Part shown: in pieces, positions 60,031 through 64,000 of the stretch
Layout: every line of letters begins with the position of its first letter
How positions within the stretch are numbered: the first letter of the stretch is position 1
NCBI GenBank assembly: GCA_963795825.1
Contig: CAWCIW010000001.1
Location: 124,001 to 188,000 of the forward strand
Direction of reading: 5' to 3'
Length of the DNA stretch: 64,000 nucleotides
From: BOG-908 sp963795825
Lineage (GTDB): Bacteria > Pseudomonadota > Alphaproteobacteria > Acetobacterales > Acetobacteraceae
Notes under the pieces: generated by a model
Databases searched by the model: none
What the model was told of the DNA's origin: nothing
Seen by the model: the letters and a program-made list of their open reading frames with translations, nothing else
Made by a program: the position numbers and the translations under genes

Positions 60031-60804
60031 ATGAACGCCCTAGGCACCCTAGGCAGCAGCGTCCTCTCCCTCCTGGGAGGCGCCGGCGCAATAATGATTT
60101 TCGCCATCTCCGGCCTGTCCCATGTCTTCCGTCCTCCCTATTACGGCCGCCTGTTCCTGCGCAGTTTCATAGACTTCGCCTATTTCAGCCTCCCGGTAGT
60201 AGCCCTGACAGCCGTCTTCTCCGGCATGGTCATAGCCCTGCAAAGCTACACCGGCTTCTCCCGCTACGGCGCCACCAGCGCCATAGCCAACATCGTGCTG
60301 ATCTCGGTAGTCCGAGAACTGGCCCCCGTCCTGGCCGGCCTGATGGTAGCCGGCCGCGTAGGCGCCGCCATGGCCGCAGAGCTCGGCACCATGCGCGTCA
60401 CCGACCAGATAGACGCGCTGCGCACCCTCTCCACCGACCCGATGAAATACCTGGTCGCCCCCCGCCTGCTGGCCGGCCTCCTGGCACTCCCCCTCCTCGT
60501 CCTGGTAGCCGACGTCCTGGGCGTAGGCGGCGGCTTCCTCGTCGCCACCGCCAAACTGGGCTTCGACGCCCACACCTACATCGCCAACACCGCGCATTTC
60601 CTCAACTCGTCCGACGTGATCCTCAGCGTGGCGAAAGCCGCGGTGTTCGGCATCATCGTCAGCCTGATGGGCTGCTACTACGGCTACAACAGCCGCGGCG
60701 GCGCCCAGGGCGTAGGTGCGGCCACAACCTCCGCCGTGGTCTCCGCCAGCATCCTCATCCTGGCGTTCGACTACGTGCTGACCGAGCTGTTCTTCTCCAG
60801 ATGA
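60031..60804 (+). CDS. mlaE: MlaE/YrbE-type ABC transporter permease
   Basis: 257 residues, about five membrane helices. FIDFAYFSLPVVALTAVFSG, then IVLISVVRELAPVLAGLMVA and GRVGAAMAAELGTMRVTDQI, are the MlaE signature. The complex moves phospholipids between inner and outer membranes to keep outer-membrane asymmetry. It overlaps mlaF by 4 bases (ATGA). The usual mlaD, mlaC and mlaB are not here. Confidence 0.93.
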   Translation: MNALGTLGSSVLSLLGGAGAIMIFAISGLSHVFRPPYYGRLFLRSFIDFAYFSLPVVALTAVFSGMVIALQSYTGFSRYGATSAIANIVLISVVRELAPVLAGLMVAGRVGAAMAAELGTMRVTDQIDALRTLSTDPMKYLVAPRLLAGLLALPLLVLVADVLGVGGGFLVATAKLGFDAHTYIANTAHFLNSSDVILSVAKAAVFGIIVSLMGCYYGYNSRGGAQGVGAATTSAVVSASILILAFDYVLTELFFSR

Positions 60805-61576
60805 GCGACACACCCCGAAAATCCGCATACGCGGCCTGCGCAAAGCGTTCGGCGCCAAGCAGGTGCTGGACGGCATCGACCTGGACATCGCGCCCGGCAC
60901 CTCGATGGTCGTCATCGGCGGCTCCGGCTCCGGCAAATCCGTGCTGCTGAAATGCATCCTCGGCCTGGTCGCCCCCGATTCCGGCACCATCGAAATCGAC
61001 GGCCAGGACCTCGCCCGCCTCGACCAGGCCGGCCGCGACGCCGCGCGCGCCCAGATCGGCATGCTGTTCCAGAACGGCGCCCTGTTCGACAGCCTGCCCG
61101 TCTGGGAAAACGTCGCCTTCGGCCTGCTCGCCCAAGGCCACGTCAGCCGCGCCGACGCCCGCGCCCGCGCCGGCGAAATGCTCGCCCAGGTCGGCCTGGC
61201 CCCCGCCGTCGGCGCCCTCTTCCCCGCCGAGCTCTCCGGCGGCATGCAGAAACGCGTGGGCCTGGCGCGCGCCATCGCCGGCGGCGGCCGCATCCTGTTC
61301 TTCGACGAGCCGACAACCGGCCTGGACCCGATCATGGGCGCCATCATCGACGGCCTGATCACCGATTGCGTGCGTCGCCTCGGCAGCACCGCGCTGGCCA
61401 TCACGCACGACATGGCAAGCGCCGCCCGCATCGGCGACCGCGCCGCGATGCTGTTTGCCGGCAAGCTGGTGTGGCAGGGCGAGGCCGCGCATCTGCTCGA
61501 TAGCGGCAATCCGATGGTCGACCAGTTCACGCATGGGCGTCGCGAGGGGCCGATCGAGATGGAGTTGCGGGGCTAG
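60801..61576 (+). pseudogene. mlaF: MlaF-type ABC transporter ATPase, frameshifted in its first codons
   Basis: The ATG at 60801 gives MSDTPRK and then leaves the family pattern. The shifted frame gives KIRIRGLRKAFGAKQVLDGI, the true N-terminus of the domain, and runs intact to 61576. Walker A is VIGGSGSGKSVLLKC, the signature AELSGGMQKRVGLARAI, and Walker B ILFFDEPTTGLDP. One missing A in the AAAA run at 60818-60821 explains it; the frame otherwise has only GTG 60863 as a start. The ATPase core is intact, so error or a very recent mutation is likely. Confidence 0.85.
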
Positions 61577-61581
61577 CGTTA

Positions 61582-61764
61582 GGCAAGCAAGGCCTTCTTT
61601 TTCGAGAAAAAGAAGCAAAAAGCTTTTGCTCCGACGCCTGCCCGATGGCTCCCCTTCTATGTGCCGGCGCGCGCGCTTGCACATCAAGCGCATGCCTGGA
61701 TGCAGGCGTCGGAGCAAAAGCTTTTTGGTCCTTTTTCTCGAAAAAGGACTGCTTTCTTCCTTGC
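61582..61764. repeat. Palindromic element, full length (copy u)
   Basis: The left arm is CT with GAAG base, the right CT with GGAC base. Inner flanks GACGCCTGC and GCAGGCGTC are complementary. It separates convergent mlaF and the DUF3108 gene. Confidence 0.92.
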
Positions 61765-61769
61765 CTACC

Positions 61770-62531
61770 CTACGGACATTCCGAAACCTTATCCAAATCC
61801 ACCAGAATATCTCCCAAAAAATCCGCATCGAACGCAAACCGCACCGGCAACGCCGGCCCGCCCGGCACCACAGCCGCCAACCAGGCCTTGCTGAACCGCG
61901 GCTTGCGCTGCGCCGCCGCCGCCTGGTCCTTCAAAATCCCCGCCAACAAAACCGACACCGTATCGCACCGCAAAGCCGAACCGGAAAACACCGACCGCCC
62001 GCTGCGCGCCAAAACCTCCAACCCCGCCGTATGCGTCGTCAACCGACGCAACTGCCGCCCGTCGAACACCAGCGCCGCCCCCTGGCACGCATGGGTCTGC
62101 GTCACCACCAGCGTCTCCAACGCAATCGCCGTCATGCCATCTACCGCGCCGCCCAATCCCCCAGCCGGTATCGCCTCCCGATACGTGCCAGGCGGCGGAG
62201 ACACCCGCTGCACAACCGGCGACCCGCCCGCATACCCGATCGCCAGATCGTAATCCTTGCCGGAAATACGCCCATGTTCGGTATAGGCGCGCGGCACCAG
62301 CGTCGCGCCGGACACCGCACCCTGCGCATCGCCCTCCACTCGCCCATGCACCAGGAAATCCGCCAGCCCCACGGTGCGCGCGCGCAGCCCCGCGTCGTAC
62401 GATGTGGCGTCCAGCCTGAGACAGTAATCGACGTCGAAAAACGCTATGCCGCGCAAACGTGCCGTGTAGTGCAGCAGCGTTGCCGCGTGGGCGGGAATGG
62501 TCATGCAAAATAGAACAACTAAAATGCGCAT
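61770..62531 (-). CDS. DUF3108-like exported protein
   Basis: 253 residues from ATG 62531. MRILVVLFCMTIPAHA is a signal peptide. TLLHYTARLRGIAFFDVDYC, then DATSYDAGLRARTVGLADFL, fit the DUF3108 beta-rich pattern. HACQGAALVFDGRQLRRLTT is the central strand region. Such periplasmic proteins have no agreed function; some are linked to envelope biogenesis. It is flanked by repeat elements on both sides. Confidence 0.72.
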   Translation of the reverse strand: MRILVVLFCMTIPAHAATLLHYTARLRGIAFFDVDYCLRLDATSYDAGLRARTVGLADFLVHGRVEGDAQGAVSGATLVPRAYTEHGRISGKDYDLAIGYAGGSPVVQRVSPPPGTYREAIPAGGLGGAVDGMTAIALETLVVTQTHACQGAALVFDGRQLRRLTTHTAGLEVLARSGRSVFSGSALRCDTVSVLLAGILKDQAAAAQRKPRFSKAWLAAVVPGGPALPVRFAFDADFLGDILVDLDKVSECP

Positions 62532-62541
62532 TGGAAATCCC

Positions 62542-62724
62542 AAAGAAAGCAAGCAGTCCTTTTTTGAAAAAAAGGACCAAAAAACTTTTGCTTCCCCGCT
62601 TGCACCGAGGCTCCCGCAGGTTCTGCAAATACGCGCGCTGGCACAGTAGATCACCACCTTCGTGCAGGCGTCATAGCAAAAGTTTTTTGCTTCTTTTTTT
62701 CAAAAAAGAAGGCCTTCATTGCCT
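62542..62724. repeat. Palindromic element, paired arms (copy v)
   Basis: The left arm is TT with GGAC base, the right TT with GAAG base, so stem-base type differs between arms while the dinucleotide type agrees. The inner centre is only partly conserved. Confidence 0.9.
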
Positions 62725-62729
62725 GGCCT

Positions 62730-64000
62730 CTACCCCCGCAACTTCCGATCCGGCATAAACAGCATCACCACGAACGCACTCGCGGTCACCAAAGCCGCCG
62801 CCGCAAACGTCCAGGCCAGCGCATGCCCATACGCCGTAACCACGAGCAGCCGCTCCGCCACCGGCAACGCCCGCAAATGCGCCAACCCCAAATTCAGCGG
62901 CGACCCGCCCGAACCCGACGGCAGCCTCGCCCGCAACGTCGCCGCCAGTATAGTGCCGGATACCGCCACCCCGAACGCCCCGCCGAGCGAGCGGAAAAAC
63001 GCCATCGTGGCCGTGGCCACGCCCATGTCGGCCGGCGCTACAGCGCTCTGCACCGCCGTGGTGATGTTCGGCATCACCAAACCCAGCCCCAGGCCCAGCA
63101 CCGCCAGCAGCGCGTCGAACCCGTTGGCCGATACGCCGGCCAGAACCGCCGCCGTCAGCCCCGCATAGGCCAGCGTGCCGATAGCCAGCCCGCTCACCGG
63201 AAAACGCTTCAGCTTGCCGGTCCGCGTGACCATGCGGCCGCCGATGACCGAGCTGATGATCAGCCCGCCCATCAGCGGCGCCATGCGCAGCCCCGCTTCC
63301 GTGGCGGACGTCGAAAACACCAGTTGGAAAAACAGCGGCACGAACACCAAGCTGCCGAACAACGCTGCCGTGGTCATCGACAATGCCGTCACGCCACAGC
63401 TATACACCCGGTCCGCGAACAGCCGCGCCGGCAGCGCCGGCTCGATGGCATGCCGCTCCACCGGCACCAGCAGCGCCAAAAGCGCCAGCGTCAGCACCCC
63501 CAGCCCAATGATCTGCGGCGAGCCCCAGCCATAGACCGACCCGCCCCAGCTCAGCAGCAACAGCCCGGAGCACGTGGCCCCGATCAGCAGCCCGAATCCC
63601 GCGAAATCCACGCTGCGCGACAAGGTCGGCTGCCGCCGCGGCAGGCTGATGGCCAGGATCGCCACCGCGGCCACCCCCACCGGCAGGTTCAAATAAAAGA
63701 TCCACGGCCAAGACGCCGCATCCGTGATGATGCCCCCCAGCAACGGCCCGGCCACGCTGCACAGCGCGAACACCGCCGCAATCAGCCCCTGATACCGCCC
63801 GCGCTCCCGCGGCGAGACCAGGTCCGCGATCGACGTCTGCGTCAGCGTGATAAGCCCGCCGGCGCCCACGCCTTGCACCGCCCGCGCGCCGATCAGCATC
63901 CCCATGCTGTGCGCCGCGCCGCATAGCAGCGAGCCGCCCAGGAAAATCCCGATCGAGGTGAAAAACGCCGCCCGCCGCCCGAACTGGTCCGAAAGCCGGC
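62730..64000 (-). CDS. MFS drug exporter, DHA2 (EmrB/QacA) type, N-terminus cut by window edge
   Basis: At least 423 residues are visible; the frame is open to the window end. LSDQFGRRAAFF is MFS motif A, GARAVQGVGAGGLITLTQTS is motif B-like with the conserved arginine, and RGRYQGLIAAVFALCSVAGP followed by LLGGIITDAASWPWIFYLNL is the drug-exporter motif C and its DHA2 continuation. The protein has about 14 membrane helices when complete. It probably exports toxic compounds by proton exchange. Roughly the first 60-70 residues are missing. Confidence 0.88.
   Translation of the reverse strand, partial: RLSDQFGRRAAFFTSIGIFLGGSLLCGAAHSMGMLIGARAVQGVGAGGLITLTQTSIADLVSPRERGRYQGLIAAVFALCSVAGPLLGGIITDAASWPWIFYLNLPVGVAAVAILAISLPRRQPTLSRSVDFAGFGLLIGATCSGLLLLSWGGSVYGWGSPQIIGLGVLTLALLALLVPVERHAIEPALPARLFADRVYSCGVTALSMTTAALFGSLVFVPLFFQLVFSTSATEAGLRMAPLMGGLIISSVIGGRMVTRTGKLKRFPVSGLAIGTLAYAGLTAAVLAGVSANGFDALLAVLGLGLGLVMPNITTAVQSAVAPADMGVATATMAFFRSLGGAFGVAVSGTILAATLRARLPSGSGGSPLNLGLAHLRALPVAERLLVVTAYGHALAWTFAAAALVTASAFVVMLFMPDRKLRG

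Noticed and set aside
302..62657. Many long open frames containing peptides such as KSFLLLFLEKEGL or KAFWSFFSKKDC
   Set aside because: They are translations of the palindromic arms in various frames. They merge with real genes upstream or downstream and carry no independent family signal.
381..62724. Calling every palindromic arm a Rho-independent terminator
   Set aside because: The stems are AT-rich and short, several copies lie inside operons, and some precede start codons by few bases. A terminator function is possible but not shown.
1..64000. tRNA, rRNA, tmRNA genes
   Set aside because: No cloverleaf with the expected T-loop was noticed on either strand by eye. A tRNAscan-SE run would settle it.

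Overview
The window is high-GC alphaproteobacterial chromosome, most likely from the Acetobacteraceae or a close relative. The case rests on gene content: HemJ-type protoporphyrinogen oxidase, a TrcR (DUF1013) regulator, DUF1192 and DUF465 proteins, a CcrM-type methyltransferase, an HslV with a short propeptide, a DUF6362 phage-type gene and a ppsR-like/hemE gene pair. No database search was possible, so family names are read from motifs.

Layout. 0-5 kb: tsaE (cut by the edge), a TrxR-like FAD oxidoreductase, lolA, a DUF6880 gene and a PEP-synthase/PPDK regulator (DUF299). 4.88-5.18 kb: a gene-free stretch with a perfect DnaA box between the DUF299 gene and hemE, which is the classical alphaproteobacterial oriC neighbourhood. 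5-10 kb: hemE-hemH-HAD-hemJ, overlapping or close, then rho. 10-16 kb: small secreted or TonB-like proteins, rsmA, hslU and hslV, a lipoprotein pair and a class C beta-lactamase-type serine hydrolase. 16-22 kb: an in-frame fusion of an aminotransferase (HisC family) with prephenate/arogenate dehydrogenase (TyrA family), molybdenum-cofactor accessory genes (xdhC parts, mocA), a HAD-IIA phosphatase and pyrD. 22-31 kb: an SMP-30 hydrolase, rpmE, a small heat-shock gene with a heat-shock promoter and RNA thermometer, trcR, DUF465 genes, purEK, a nuclease-like orphan and dinB. 31-39 kb: GST, glycosyltransferase, COG0523 GTPase with a WD40 protein, HIT protein, DUF4349 lipoprotein and a sulfotransferase-like protein. 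39-46 kb: the fatty-acid cluster fabD-fabG-acpP-fabF-mltG, an inverted RTX-type gene, and gmk. 46-51.7 kb: a decayed prophage (regulators, DUF6362, terminase, truncated portal fused to a tail SGNH-hydrolase remnant, lysis-type small genes). 51.8-64 kb: MFS transporter, S24 repressor with an SOS box, ccrM, SDR, broken esterase, stress proteins, alr, mlaEF and a drug exporter (cut by the edge).

Three whole-window patterns stand out. First, about 22 copies of a roughly 50-bp hairpin arm, usually paired as a 130-210 bp inverted repeat, sit between genes and even inside operons; the arms show coupled base changes consistent with two mutually exclusive hairpins. Second, the + strand is G-rich from about 5 to 50.6 kb and C-rich from 50.6 kb to the end, whichever strand the genes are on; the switch falls at the portal/SGNH junction in the prophage remnant, suggesting an inversion or recombination breakpoint or a misjoin. 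Third, three genes (xdhC, an esterase, mlaF) each carry one single-base frameshift and one AT-rich gene carries an in-frame amber codon, so either gene decay or residual sequencing error is present.

No tRNA, rRNA, CRISPR array or intact insertion sequence was seen.
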